NCBI RefSeq assembly: GCF_021155775.2 | Contig: NC_060236.1 | Coordinates: 83,501-147,500, forward strand | Direction of reading: 5' to 3' | Source: Neodiprion pinetum | Lineage: Eukaryota > Arthropoda > Insecta > Hymenoptera > Diprionidae | Length of the DNA: 64,000 nt | Part shown: in pieces, positions 1-12,553 of the stretch | Layout of the letters: every line of letters begins with the position of its first letter | Position numbering within the stretch: the first letter of the stretch is position 1 | The notes under the pieces: generated by a model | What the model was told of the DNA's origin: nothing | Database searches by the model: none | What the model saw: the letters and a program-made list of their open reading frames with translations, nothing else | Made by a program: the position numbers and the translations under genes

Positions 1-71
1 TCTGAAAATGCATATTCCGAAATTGAAATCGGAAAATTGAGATGCCTTTACAGTGAATTTATATATTTCAG

Positions 72-510
72 AAATTGGTAGCAACAGGCAGCGTACTTTC
101 CGCCAATCCAGATCGAATAATCGTCAAACGAGTCGTCTTGAGCGGTTATCCATTCAAAGTTCACAAACGATCTGCAGTTGTGCGATTCATGTTTTTCAAT
201 AGGGACGACATCAATTGGTTTAGGCCCGTTCAGCTACATACAAAACACGGTCGTCGCGGGCACATCAAAGAACCCCTAGGTTTGACTCCTGCTTTTTTTT
301 TCCTTTTTTTCTTTTTCTTTTCTCTTAATTTGGTGTTTTTGTTCAATAACAGGCACTCACGGACATATGAAATGCGTATTCAACGGACAATTGAAATCTC
401 AAGATACAATTCTGATGAATCTTTACAAAAGGGTATTCCCAAAATGGACCTACGATCCATACCTTCTAACTGCAACTTCGTACCCTGTCGATGACGTTCA
501 GATGGAATAA
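72..510 (+). CDS. TSR1: TSR1, 40S pre-ribosome assembly factor, 3' end only
   Basis: Partial gene: the last two coding exons, 72-279 and 353-510, stop TAA at 508-510. The intron at 280-352 has a GT donor and a long T-rich tract before AG. The spliced product contains the stretches RRGHIKEPLG and THGHMKC, then GQLKSQDT and LYKRVFPKWTYDPY. I recognise these as the conserved C-terminal end of TSR1, a GTPase-like protein without normal GTPase activity that rides on late cytoplasmic pre-40S particles and blocks premature translation factor binding. The exon before 72 is preceded by a good acceptor (ATATATTTCAG), so the gene continues off the left edge. It faces BRE1 tail to tail, about 900 bp apart. 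Confidence 0.93.
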
Positions 511-1382
511 TCAAACACAGGTTTGTTCCTGTAATGAAAAAATTGTAAATGCGACATGTATTTCTGTTTAGCAAAGTGCAGGTTCTCAAGCATTTTTATT
601 GTTTCTTATTCTTCTATACATTTAGTGCAAAATACAAAATAATCTAGATATAAAGAGGGAATTCTGGATGCACAATCAACATTTGGAATGAGAATGGAAA
701 GTGTACGTTCGCAGTTTATTGAATGGTAGGCAATAGGAAATTAATTATCGACTTATTCGTTATGCTGCGAACTTCACTTAATCTTGATTACTAATCACAT
801 TCTGTACACGATAACAGTGGAATCTGCGGACACTGAGTGTAGTCGTGGCATCTATATCACGATATTCGATTATTCTCTCATTATTGATTGCTTGAATATG
901 CAATAGTTGGAAGGTTCCAACATTAACGTCTTGAATCAAAATGCATTTGTCATGCACTGATTTTCAATTTGTTAAACTGTGGAGAGCAGGTGTAAATTCA
1001 TACTGACACTTTAAGGAAGTACCGGTATTGGTTTATCGTTTTTTATTTTTATTTATTTTTTTTTTTTTTTTTGTGTTTCTGTTTTCTTTATAAATGAATA
1101 TCACACGACAATGACGCGGCTTAAGGTATGTGCATATAAATTTCGTATCAAGTAAATAAAATTGTTCTTCATATCAATAGAGAGAAGTAATAAGTAACGA
1201 TGTCAATCAATATTATGGGTGGAAATGCTTTGAATAGGTGAGAATCTGTTGAAATAAATAACATTATGATTACGTGTAAGAGAAATTGGAGGAAAAAAAG
1301 TATGATCTGCTGCAATAAGATGCCATTTTAAGCGTCTCATCAATTAGAATGTGAAAAATTTTACATGGATAATTTTGCTGTC

Positions 1383-1411
<29 letters not shown>
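511..1411. other. Convergent 3' untranslated regions of TSR1 and BRE1
   Basis: No coding signal is visible. The stretch should hold both 3' untranslated regions. On the plus strand an AATAAA lies at 1155-1160. On the minus strand several TTTATT copies (AATAAA in the BRE1 sense) lie in the T-rich tract at about 1038-1070. A run of about 31 T residues (1383-1413) abuts the BRE1 stop codon. Confidence 0.6.
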
Positions 1412-1418
<7 letters not shown>

Positions 1419-4400
1419 GACAGATAAAGTCTGTGATAGTCATTGGCACCAAATGCACAATTGCACTTTGGACATTTACGTTGACGTGTTTCATAACGAG
1501 TACGCAAACAGTCCCAACAAAAAACATGGAAGCATTTGGTGAGGACTGCATCCTTACGCTTTACTTTACACGATGGACAAGTCAAAGTCTCTTTGTATTC
1601 GCGCAATTCTTCAGCCATAACCTCATCCAACGTTTCCGCCAATTCGATCTTTTTCATACGTTCCACTTTTCTTCTCAATTGTGCTATTTCCTCCTGAGGA
1701 AAAATAATAGTTAGAGAAAAGTAGACGAAATTGGAACCACGTTTTAACTCACTTGCTGTTGAAAACGAATTGCAGTTAATACGACAGATAATTTCAGTTT
1801 CAGAAGAGAGCCAATTCAGAACAATACCTGCAATCTTTTTGTTTTATAAGCCTCCGCTTCTAAGGAACTTGTTTTTTCTGCGACAACTTGTTGTGCTTCC
1901 TTCATTTGCGAATGATATTTTTCTGTAAAATTAAAAACAAAAAAAATTTTCCCAAGGTTTATGCACATATATACGTGTTCTCCTATAAACGTACAAATAT
2001 GGACAGAAGTAACAAAGAAATCAACTGAACAAAGGTTCGACTACACCACATCAATGGTCAACTTGAAAAGTAATTGTAAGAGAGAAATTGAGAAGCATTA
2101 TTCAATTGAGGACAAACCGCCGAGATACGATAACAAAACTTACCAAGATGAAGTTTCAAATCAGCTGCTGACTGGGCACTCTCAATGGCTTTTCTTTTAT
2201 GCATTTCCATTGCCTGCTGCCTGAGAGCCAGTTCTTTTTCTACTGTGGCCAAGGAATTTTGTAGCAATCGTTCTTTCTCCTCCAGTTTCCTTACAACTAC
2301 GTTAGCAGCCTCTACTTGCGTAGTCAAAGTGATGACCTGTTCCTTAAGAACGTCCTTTTCCTCCCTGGCCAGCTTGTGGAGCTGATTGCTTTTTATTCGT
2401 TCCGTCATCAATTTGAAATTCGCGTCGTCTTTCTCCCTCAGTTGCTGTATGAGTCTTGAATTTTGCTCTTGCATGTCCTCAAACGCTTGGCCAGTAACCT
2501 CCATTTCGTTGAGAAGGGCCTCCTCCTCCTGCAGCCAGACGCAATTCTGTTCAGCGTTACACCTCCGTCCCAGCACATACCCGGTACCAAAAATATCATC
2601 ACTAACATGCATAGCCATTATCTGCGCCATATTTAAACTACTATATGTCAATGAAAGAACAGTCGGATGCGGTCTCAGCCACGTCAGAGGTTGGAAACAT
2701 TACTGCCAAATTCAACGCAACAAGGTTGAGTCTCGTGTTTGTAGTGTGTGTGAGATTTGTTTTTTTATTAAGTGATTAAATTGAAGCAGATGTTGGAACT
2801 GTTTTTACAACCAACTGACAAGTGATCAAATATAACGAATAATTAGATTATGTTAGCTGGCGATATTTTGAGACTGATTTAGTAAAGATGCAGATTAGTG
2901 GCAATGCATGCAAAATAAAGTTAATAATGGATACATGGACGTGTGATCTACCTGTTTCTGCGAGGCTACTTGTCTTTGCAAAGTGTAGGCCTGCTCTTCT
3001 AATTTTTTTATTTTGATTTGTGCATCTTCATCTGCTAGTTTTTTACGTTCCTCACGTTTGCTTTCCTGTTGATTATTCGTGCACTATTATAATTTAATGA
3101 CCCGATCATTAACCAAATGGTCATGGATTCCAAAAGTCTTGAACTAGCAATACCTGTATCTTCTTTATCTGTTGGCGGAGTTCTTCAACTTCTCCCCGAA
3201 TTTTCCGCTCAGCAGCCATCAGTTGTACCTTGTCTCGTTGTTCTTTGCCAACCCCTTTGTACATATCCAACAAAAGCTTCATTTCTTTCATTTCATTTAC
3301 AGCTTTTCTGTAAGGGTTGAAAATTGAAATGATCTGAATGATAGATAACAGAAAATTGTAAATCAGATCAACATTATGTACAAATCATACTTCGCTTCTG
3401 TGGTTCCGAGTACACCTGACTGAAGTTGAATCTTAGCCCCCTAATTTTAGCGGATCAGAAATAAGTTTGGCTCCAACGGGCCAGCCACTAACCAACCGCA
3501 GCAGTGCATCGATCAGAAACGCAAAAGCAAAGTATAATTCTTTTATACCATGTTTTGAATGCTGAAGCATCAGGGAGAAAAGTGTAAATATGATTGATAA
3601 GACATACTTGAGTTGAGCCTTGAGATCTCTGACTAATTCTGACTCCATGATCTTAGTTTCCTTGGTACGATGCGCAGGCTCCCGGTGCTCAGTCTTCACA
3701 GTCTCTTTCTTCACATCCTTTTCTCTTTTAGTGTCCTTCTCCTTTTTCAGAGTTGGCGAAGCTAGAGTAAGAGAATCCGGGGTCCCTTTGCTAGCATCTC
3801 CCTCTGCGACATCTACAGTCTCAACGTCTTCGTCAGCTCCAGTCTCTCTCTTGATTGCCATCCCACTCTCTTCCTTGATCTGTGCCATATCATATAGAGA
3901 ATACATTAAAAGTATGAAATTCGCGTTTGAAGTATTAGATTGAGTATCCAGAATACGATGAAATGTGCTTGTGATTCAATAACCCTGGCTCAGATTTACT
4001 TGCACCATAATTCTGACTCGACCTTCTTACCCACCACACCTGCAGATTAGGAAACTTAAATACCCTGATGCATGTTGGGGTTGAGAATGAAAAACTACCG
4101 TGGGACTCTGTGTAAAGCAGTGTCAAAGTTTTACTAACAACACTGCGCACCTGAGTGGATCCTTGGAGTGAGCCGGATGTATCTTCTTCCTTTCCGCTGC
4201 AGTCGGAGCTACTGCCCTCCTTGTTTTCTAACGCAGTTTGCTGACCCAATCTAGTTGTCACCTCCTCCACTTCTTTTTTTAGCTGTAAATTACATTGGAT
4301 AAAGAAGTGTGTTTTATTATTTTTATTTTAACGGAATGAGGCCCGACAATTACTCTCGGTATTTCTGCAGATGCTTCTTTGTATTTCCGCTTGTAGCGAT

Positions 4401-7400
4401 GCACTTCCCCTTTCAATTGTTGATTATGATTCTGGAGAGAAGTTATAAGGTGTCGCATTTCTCTATTTATAGGTCCGGTCTGCTCGTTGGCTGCCAGGTT
4501 TTGTTCGAATTCTATGCGAAGCATTTCGTATTCCTTGCGCAGCTGGGCCAGAACATCTTCCAACTGAATACACTCTCCGCGCAGTTTCTTTTGAGCCATC
4601 AGCTCTTCGCTCTGTACCAAGAATTGTCAGATGATTGTTTTTTCAGTATTTATGTACACTTAGTTTTCCAGGATTTTCCAAACCAATCATACCAACGGCC
4701 ATATTCAATCATAATATTGTCTCAAATTTCAATGTTCATACCTCCATCATTTCAATGTGTCGGAGATGAGCATTTTTGCTAGATTGAAGCTGCTGTCGAG
4801 CATCATCCAGCTGTGTCTTTAACTGCATAGACTCATTGTACAAAACCGAGAACTGAGACTGAAGACATTTGTATTCGGTTGTTTCAACAATGACAGACTC
4901 GGGCAGCTGACGAATCTGTAATTATGGTTATAATGATGTGTGTAATTTATGACTGTGAAATTATTAATAAGTAAATTCATGAGTGAATTGTCGAAATTAG
5001 TCATTTATTTTGGATTCTTGGATCGAATTGGCCAACTATCTGGAGATTATCAACAAGGGAAAAAAACAATTTTTGTACACGACAGATTATAAGATATACA
5101 AAAACTTATAATGGAAAAATAATTTCGATTACAATATTCTACTAAAATTGTTTTCTTAGTTGAGACGTCATAGATAAATTTCAAATTTTTATCATTCACA
5201 GAACCATCGATTTATTATGGAAATAATCATCTAAATTCGTCTGAAGTACATTTTCAGAGAGAAAATAGAGAGAAGAAGACAAAGAACAGGATTTACTATA
5301 CCACGGTGGGTGTCCTGAAGTATAAAAGAGCATATCTCAGAGTAACAATTTCAGAAATAACTTAATGTATCATGCAAGAAACATAATTCCGATAATGAGA
5401 ATAACGGTGATACTAATACTAATGCTATCGCAAGAGCACATTACGAGGAGTGAAAAAAACGAAAGCACTAAATCGAACTAAACTAAATTAAACTCAACTA
5501 AACTAAACTAAGCTGAGACAGTGACTAGATATTCAAGAAGCAATTTCTTGAAGTCAGTGTGGGAAGACACGTCGCGCATAGCGCATTTTTCAATACTCGA
5601 TCGGGAGCAATGCCTGACGACCCGTAGGTCATCCGCGTATTTGACTATAGTACAGTTCTTGATTACACTATTAATGTTAGCTGCGTAGAGTGTGAACAGG
5701 GCCGAGAGAGAGAGAGGGAGAGGAAGAGGGAGAGAGAGAGAGGGATGGAGGGGGAGAGAGAACGGATGCATGATCACAGAAATGAATCCTCAAATTAAAC
5801 TACTTACGTCCATTTTTAATTTCTCAACTTCTTTCAGTGAATCTCGATGTTGTTGGTGCAGTTTGTCCAATTCCTGCAGCCTGTTATTCGCCAGTTCACG
5901 AGTTTCTTCCAATTCTCTTTGAAGATCTTCGACCTACAATCCACACAAAAGTTTGATTTGCACGGAGATATGGTACAAATATTTAATGTCAAGAAATCAG
6001 AGGAAAGTGTAATAGAGACAAGTTGCTCAAACAAATTTCTTCGCAGTGCATCAAGTTCACCTTGGTCTGAGAAACACTAGAAGCAACCATAGTACTTGGT
6101 TTGTTAGATCCCTTATCATCAGAACCATGAATTTGCTGGAAGGCTTTCAACTTTTCAATAGCCTCTCCGAGATGATGTTCCAGCTTGTCGTTTCGAGAAC
6201 GCACTTTATTCAATTCGTATTGCAGATCGTCTACTTGATTTCTCAATTCTGCAGCTAACGTATCTTTTCCAGTTATAGTATCTTGCAGCTCGGACATCTG
6301 TGCAATCAAGTAACGTTTGTAATATAGATTCCAACCTGTAAATCAAATTCTAGGGAGTCAAGTCACTGTCCTCCTTTGTTTCGTTGCTTGATTTCTTTTC
6401 CAATTGAAGCAGTAACCTTAGTTTTAGTCAACAAATTAATTAACTATCGATTCAAGGGAATATGTCAAGAAGGATGCGAAGTTGAATGAAGTATCAAAAG
6501 TTATACCTTGAGGGAAATGGTATGATATTTTTCATGAAGCTGTATATTGATAGCTTGTAAATTTCGGTTTTCTGCTTGAATTTCAGCATTGGCTTTCTTA
6601 ACGACATCATCGATGTTTGGGGCTTCCTCTGTGCACAAAAGAAATCAATAATTGAGTAATAATTGTAGAATATAACAACCAACTTTGCACATTGTTATGG
6701 TATACAAATAATTTTGGAAAACATCTTACCTCCCTCAAACTCGCCTTTAAGAGCTAATGTAATTTTTTCATTGCGCTGAGAGAGCCGATCAAATGCCTGA
6801 ACAACTTTGGAAACAGCGCGCTTAGAAACTTGAACGCGATTAGCCAATTTATCGTCAAGTTCTTCTTTGTCCCAGGACGAAAGCTGCATTAGAAATGAGG
6901 TTGTTGCTTCGCTTTCGTCTGTTTGGAGATAACAAATGTATAAATACTATGTATAAATAAATCGAATAGATATAGATATAAGTAGAATAAATTGAGTAAC
7001 TACATCTAATTACATACTTTTATTCTCAGACTCGTCAGCAGTTTCTGCATCAAATCTTTGGAGAAGAACTCTTATATCTTCATTAAGTTGATTCCAATAT
7101 CGATTAACTACATTCAGTACGGCATCATCTTGAGTTTGCCTCTTTTCTAGCTGTTCAATCCTCTGGCGCAGTTCAGCTTCCATTCGATGTCTCTGTTCCA
7201 ACCTCTAAATAAGGTGTTAAACTCAGTTATTAACAGCATATCCCAAATGGTACATCGCTTGCACAAAGAAGATGAGGAATTAAAGTCACAGTTGTCAATA
7301 CACATTAAACAATCAGCCATATTAAAATTTGTAGGCACAAGTCAGACCGAATCATAGGTTTCAAACCGACTTCACGAAATATGGCTCAGAAAAAAGATGT

Positions 7401-7742
7401 CTTTCTAAGAGTCCATCGTATGTGATTGAAAATATGTATTCCTGTACAAATAAAATGAAGGCTTGCCATCATATCGGCACCCCATCTTGCCATTAAGCAG
7501 CGGGTTATGAGCCTTTGGTTCCACAGTGGCAAAGATCATGATCCTATGTTGTTGCATCAACGTAGTGATGAAAAATAATAGGAAAATTATACCTGAGCTA
7601 GTTTCTTATTCTGAAACTGAAGAACCTTCATGTCCATCTCTTCAAGGGTGGATATTGGTCCGATTAATATCGGTTCAAATTGGACTTTTTTTATAGGAGG
7701 CTGAGAACCCGAATCTCCGCTGTCAGCTGGCCGCTTGGACAT
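1412..7742 (-). CDS. Bre1: E3 ubiquitin-protein ligase Bre1 (RNF20/RNF40 type)
   Basis: Fifteen exons in transcript order: 7593-7742, 7018-7204, 6730-6918, 6507-6628, 6061-6297, 5808-5933, 4742-4915, 4354-4611, 4151-4282, 3608-3879, 3154-3307, 2952-3065, 2144-2528, 1828-1922, 1412-1693. They sum to 2877 nt, 958 residues, close to human RNF20. The start is fixed by the family N-terminus MSKRPADSGDSG followed by PPIKKVQFEP. Most of the protein is coiled coil, with the family signatures EYKCLQSQFSVLYNES and VTGQAFEDMQEQN. The end is a C3HC4 RING, about residues 904-942 (CPSC, CFHVFCWDC, CPKC), followed by AFGANDYHRLYL. Bre1 monoubiquitinates histone H2B with Rad6-type E2 enzymes in the nucleus, a step tied to transcription elongation and H3K4/K79 methylation. 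A Glu/Lys-rich segment at exon 10 is the least conserved part. The product is complete, with no break. Confidence 0.96.
5474..5513. repeat. AACTA pentanucleotide tract in a BRE1 intron
   Basis: An imperfect tandem array of ACTAA/ATTAA units inside the intron between BRE1 exons 6 and 7. It is a simple repeat with no visible function. Confidence 0.6.
5704..5762. repeat. (GA)n purine-rich microsatellite in a BRE1 intron
   Basis: About 58 bases made almost only of G and A, with GAGA runs broken by GGAA and GGAT. It lies in the same BRE1 intron as the AACTA tract, about 45 bp from the donor of exon 6. Confidence 0.8.
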
Positions 7743-8278
7743 TTTTGCTGGTTTTCTGTGAAAATAAGTGACATTGAAATTGTGCGCTGGTTTACTATTG
7801 ATCGCACTTTATACGCGTGGGTTTACTTATACCTTGTAATATTCGTGGCAAGCTTTTGGTATTTTGAGTTACCAGCTCACTTCTACAGTCCGCATCTGAA
7901 ATACTCGATTTTCTTCCAATCCGTGCCGTACAGGTACGTAAGCATTAAGGTTTAACCTCGTTTAACCATACGAAATGGAAAAAATGACGGCAATACTGTT
8001 TCAACCATTCTTCAAGACTTGCTATGATCGTATTGAAATTAGAGGGGAGACCAAATGCGGTAGTGATGGTGATGGTGGTGGTGGTGATTTACAATCTGTC
8101 CACAAATTTAATAGTCCCTGTCGCTGTGATCGTTAAATACTTGACGCGCATGCGCACGTTAAGCTGCATTTTCACGTGCAGCAAAGAGCTAGATGTAGCA
8201 GCGGGAAAAATGCTCTGATTGGTCAATGATTCTGGTGTTTGCTTCAGCATATATGATATTGCATAAAAAGGTGATGCC

Positions 8279-8932
8279 TGGTCCACACATGCAATTTGAG
8301 TGGGGGTCTTAAAGTCAGTATGTACAAGCTGTTTGGGATAAAGTGTGTACTCAGCTACACACAGTACTTTAAGGACAAAAATTTATTTCGAGTTGGTAAA
8401 CGGAGTAACGAGTAGAACTTAAGAACTGTCAGTTAGTGTTTATAACCTCAGTAATACAATATATGAAGCAATATAATGCAATGTTCTCCGTAATTTTATT
8501 CATTAATTAATAATCACCTATCCATCTTTTGTTATTCATTTTTTGAATAGCTTATAATCAACATATCTCTCATCTGTAATTCAAAACGCATTTTGTTTGT
8601 TGCAAACCCTGGTGATACTTCAACATGGATTATATTTTCATATCAATAATTGTTCAAGTAATAAATATGTACCAACCTTGGTTACGGCAAAATGCCGACC
8701 GAAGAAAAGAACAAAGCACAAAGAACAAAGAACGGGTTCAAACCACACGAGATTTCAATATATCTGTCATGTCGGTACGGTTGGCACTGCTTCTCGCTGA
8801 AAATTAAGCTTCAAATGGAATTCAGAAAATCTTTAAGTGGGAGGCGCTTAAAGTTCATGTAAACTCAGCTACACATCAGCTTTAATGGAGGCGCACTTTA
8901 AGATCCCCCACTTAAAGCGTACGTGCAGACCA
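8279..8932. mobile_element. Non-autonomous DNA transposon with imperfect ~37-bp terminal inverted repeats
   Basis: The left end (from 8279, TGGTCCACAC...) and the reverse complement of the right end (TGGTCTGCAC..., ending at 8932) align over about 37 bases. They share the blocks GAGTGGGGG / AAGTGGGGG and TCTTAAAGT. Weaker similarity continues inward: both arms carry a CTCAGCTACACA block. There is no open reading frame of note, so this is a MITE-sized element. I could not find a clear target-site duplication. A further TGGTCTACACCACGGTCT copy in reverse orientation at about 9049-9068 suggests a nested or second copy of the same end. Confidence 0.6.
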
Positions 8933-9195
8933 CGGTCTTACATACAGGTCTGGCAACGAAGGTAGTGGGGGTGGATCATTTCACGGCCGGTTATTTATCT
9001 CACGTTGTGGCTGCCAGGCCGGCGTTGTGATCGAGGGATGGATCACGGGAGACCGTGGTGTAGACCAGACATGAGATAAGAATGTGAAAAGTGAGTACTC
9101 TTACCTGAGAACCGTAATAAGCTCCCTAGTCTCCCCACCACTCGTTGGATCTTTGCGATATCAATGCCGTTCAGCGTCAGCCAGTGCAAGCCTTA

Positions 9196-9704
9196 CACCC
9201 GTATTCATAGTCCCTCCTTATCTCAAGGATAAAGGACGCCTTGATGAAGGCTTCCTTGAATCTCAGAGGCGTCCTCGTTTCATAGTCACAACTTGGCTCT
9301 CCCTTCCAGAAGGAAGACATGATGCTTGGTGATTGCTTATGGTGGTAAAACTGCTGATCGAAGCGCCGCTCGGCTATATTTAAAATCTAACTTAAACCGC
9401 GTGGCTCTTATTGTCAAGCTGCGTCGTTTGACGAGGGTGAAACCCAAAGAAGTTGACCTGTAGACTGGCTGTGATCTGCGTCATACGGGTCATAAGTGCA
9501 TAGACGCCAAGCGCAAGCGCAAGCGTTGGCTACATGAAACGAAACAGCCAATCGCAGTGCCGAAGGTTTCCTCAAGGAAGCTCGAGACCTGCCTTGAAAG
9601 AAGGAGGCCAATAAGGCTCCTTATTCTGTCGTGGAAGGTCTATGAAACGTGAAATGAAGAACAAGGAATCCTTGTTCCTCATGGAAGGACTATGAATACG
9701 GGTG
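9196..9704. mobile_element. PIF/Harbinger-like MITE with TTA target-site duplication
   Basis: The element begins CACCCGTATTCATAGTCC and ends with the exact reverse complement core (GGACTATGAATACGGGTG). It is flanked on both sides by TTA (9193-9195 and 9705-9707), as expected for a 3-bp TWA duplication. A second, inner copy of the palindromic theme (GTTTCATAGTC near 9279 and GTCTATGAAACG near 9640) shows the ends are internally reiterated. Length is 509 bp with no coding capacity. The superfamily call rests on the TTA duplication and is inference. Confidence 0.75.
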
Positions 9705-10183
9705 TTATTGTACGGGTTTTCGATGCCGGATCAAATGTACGAAGATCGGACTCCTTTACTCTAGTCTCCATGGTTTAAATTGCTTTCTACAGCAGTTAGT
9801 TTTCCCGAGAGAGAGATGGCACGGATGTGAAGTGCTGTCGCTTTCTACTAGCTACTGCGCATGCGTGGGACAGTCTGAGCAAAAATATAGCGTCACTGAC
9901 TTACGAAAGAAAACGCGCGAGCGAAAGGGTTACTCGGGCCTGTACAACCTACTGTCAAAGTTGTTTATGTTTCCTGGGTAACAACATACTGCATCCGTCG
10001 CCTTGGTACGGATGAAACTGATCAAAGCTGTTATCAAGTTTTTTGCTAGCCTACAGCGTACTATATCTGAACAGAATTGACCGTCTCACATTGGCAATTT
10101 TGTCAGTGAGTCATTTTTTACCTACTCACAATCTATTATTCAATTCCTGCTTTACAGCAACCAGCCAGTCTATATATCGGGTT

Positions 10184-12247
10184 ATGATGACTACAACAAA
10201 ATTAAGAGCGCAAGTGGACACGGTATCAACTGTTGTACCTCCACCTCCGTCGCGCTTTACACTAGACGAATGGTATGTCAATAACCGACATAGATACCGA
10301 TGTTCCGAAACACAGCAACAGCTTGCCGAACGCTTGTTAGCTGAATGCGATCGCATTAGAACATTGACTGAGGAAAGTGCTAGAAGTAACAAAGAGGAAG
10401 TTGATTATCGTCTGGAGGAGAAGGTTAAGGATATTGAATTCCGAAAAAAGGAACTTCTAAATGTTCGAAAAGAAGTTCTCCATGAAGTTGATGCACTTGG
10501 TATATACAAGGAACGTTTAATGGATGCCCTTTCTTCTGTCAAATGCAATGCACTTGTTATTTGTCAAAAATGCCTGATTGTCCGGTTAGTATATAGATAT
10601 GTATAGGCGCATCGTAATAATGGTGCTGTTTGAGTCTTAGGTCTACCAGAGTGTGACGTCAGATGAATTTACCATTGTTAATAGTCCATTGTCGGTACTT
10701 TTACATATCTCCAAATACCTTCATAGAGACAGACCAGAATGTTTAGTTATTTAAAACAACATAGGAAACAGGCGCATAGTTGATATATAAACTTAAAAAA
10801 AGACGTTTTTTTCTTTAGAGAACATCGCCTAGGTATTGACCTTGCGCGAGATGATGTCGAACGTGAGTTGCGCAAAGAGTGCGAAGTGATCAGAGGTGCG
10901 GAGGACCTATTAGTACGAACTCTTGAGCAAACACATGAACAAACTCGCAGGCTCAAGGCTACTTTGTACTACATGGACCATGATCTTGAGGACAAGGATA
11001 ATAATCTACGTATCGATCGGCATAATCGCACACTTACAGACACCAGTTTGAATTTGGCTCTTTATCATGGAAACGCAAGGCTCGATCCATCGTAGGTATC
11101 TTTGTTGTATGACGATCGACAATTACTGCAAAATTTTGCAGCGATGGTCCAAAACCTTCGAAACATATTTTCAAATTTTTTTTTTCACCACGTAAATTTA
11201 TTCGTAATGCTTCAAGCATTGCAAAGCTATATTTCACCTGTCTTAGGAGTATTACACTCAGCGAATGGGAAATGCAAACCAACACCAATATTGTCAAAGC
11301 CTCAAAAGAGATAAATAGTGCAAGGCCCTTGCGTTGTTATATCGATACAATACTCAAACAAATTATAGACGATCTTAATGTTCAAAAACAGGCAACGGAT
11401 GAAGCTTTCCGTAGTCGTATTGACGAAACTAAAAGTGTTAAAATGAAGTTGGAGTTACAACATTCTGAGGTTTGGGATATGAAGATACTTTCATCTATAA
11501 CTCCTGATAGAAATTTTCTCACACTTGGACTTTTCAACTTTATACAATTTTCACAACCATAGCATGAAAACAAACTATATGCTCATTCGCTAACCTTTCA
11601 AATATACACATATACACTTGGCGCTTGTTGCAGCGCTTATCGCAAGGTACAAAGTCACCCTCATTTCTCAAGCATCCCGTTTTACGATTAACTCTTGAGT
11701 AGTGTAATTGTCATATAAGTTTCTACTTTGAATCGCAATCATACATCCTACTCATGATAATATCAACCCATAGATCATGCGCCAAGCTAACGAAATGACA
11801 CGTAATATTACACGTTTGGAAAAAAGTATTGCGGAAAAAGAAAAATATATGGCTTTGGCTCATACACGATTGGGTAATCGCTGCCAAAGACCTGGCTTAG
11901 AGTTGTGTCGAGATATGGTGGAGACGAGTCTTGTTGAAGAGGTCTATGATTTGCGTGGGAATGTCTCTATGCTACAACGAATGTTCAATGAGGTGATACA
12001 GATTATGCGTCAATCATTAAGAATTTTACTATTTTATTCAGGAATGCTGAATAATTATTTCGATCACCATTTACCTGAATTACCTATGTTAATTAGATAC
12101 ATATTTCAGGCTCAAGCTTCACTCCGGTATTTATTGAGAACACAAATCCAGCTGGAAGAGGATATAAACGTTAAGGCTAATACATTGAAAATTGATGAAG
12201 TCGACTGTATGACGCTTCGGCAAAGCATGAGTTATCATGCTTATTAA
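10184..12247 (+). CDS. TEKT1: Tektin-1, axonemal microtubule inner filament protein
   Basis: Five exons: 10184-10584, 10819-11091, 11247-11469, 11774-11992, 12110-12247, total 1254 nt and 417 residues, essentially the length of vertebrate tektin-1. All splice phases agree (for example CC-TC|G-AGT across intron 2). The start chosen is the first of two adjacent ATGs (10184 and 10187). The protein is almost all alpha-helical coiled coil. Tektin-1 traits are the GIDL...ELRKECEVIRG segment in exon 2, SITLSEWE at the exon 2/3 junction, and the C-terminal IDEVDCMTLRQS block. The tektin signature nonapeptide is present at residues 338-346 as RPGLELCRD. Tektins line the inside of doublet microtubules in cilia and flagella, so in an insect this is probably a sperm-tail or chordotonal-cilium gene. 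Confidence 0.93.
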
Positions 12248-12530
12248 AAATATCGATAGTATTTACAGCAATGAAATACTGTGCACCAGTCCTTATATAA
12301 ATTCCTGTTCTGTTAATTTCCCAAAATGCTGTTAAGCTAGTCGCAAACTTGATGTACAATTTGACATTTAAAACGGGTGGAGAAAATTCAAGACTGATCA
12401 TAGGGCCCCATGAACATAGTTGTCCGTATTTTCCAAACACAGTCCTTTGCAAAGGTCTGGAAACGTTATTGTTGGGCAAAAGTTTCTTAAATCTGTCATC
12501 CGAGTCAGGCCGTTATGATCAGGCAGCGGT

Positions 12531-12553
12531 GGTAGTAGTAGTAGTAGTAGTAG
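12531..12553. repeat. (TAG)n trinucleotide microsatellite
   Basis: A short run of GTA/TAG units within the likely tektin-1 3' untranslated region. Confidence 0.8.

Larger units (their letters stand above)
7743..10183. other. Divergent intergenic region between BRE1 and tektin-1
   Basis: Both flanking genes are transcribed away from this region, so it must hold both promoters and 5' untranslated exons. An acceptor (TTTACAG at about 10150-10156) shortly before the tektin-1 ATG suggests a non-coding first exon upstream. A GATGGTGATGG-type simple repeat lies at 8064-8088. The middle is occupied by two DNA transposon remnants (8279-8932 and 9196-9704). No coding exon was seen. Confidence 0.6.

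Noticed and set aside
3380..3440. A 51-nt in-frame cassette on the minus strand between BRE1 exons 10 and 11 with acceptor- and donor-like ends
   Set aside because: Direct joining of exon 10 to exon 11 restores the conserved family sequence (QLKKAVNEMKEMK). The cassette would insert residues not known in the family, so it is probably intronic.
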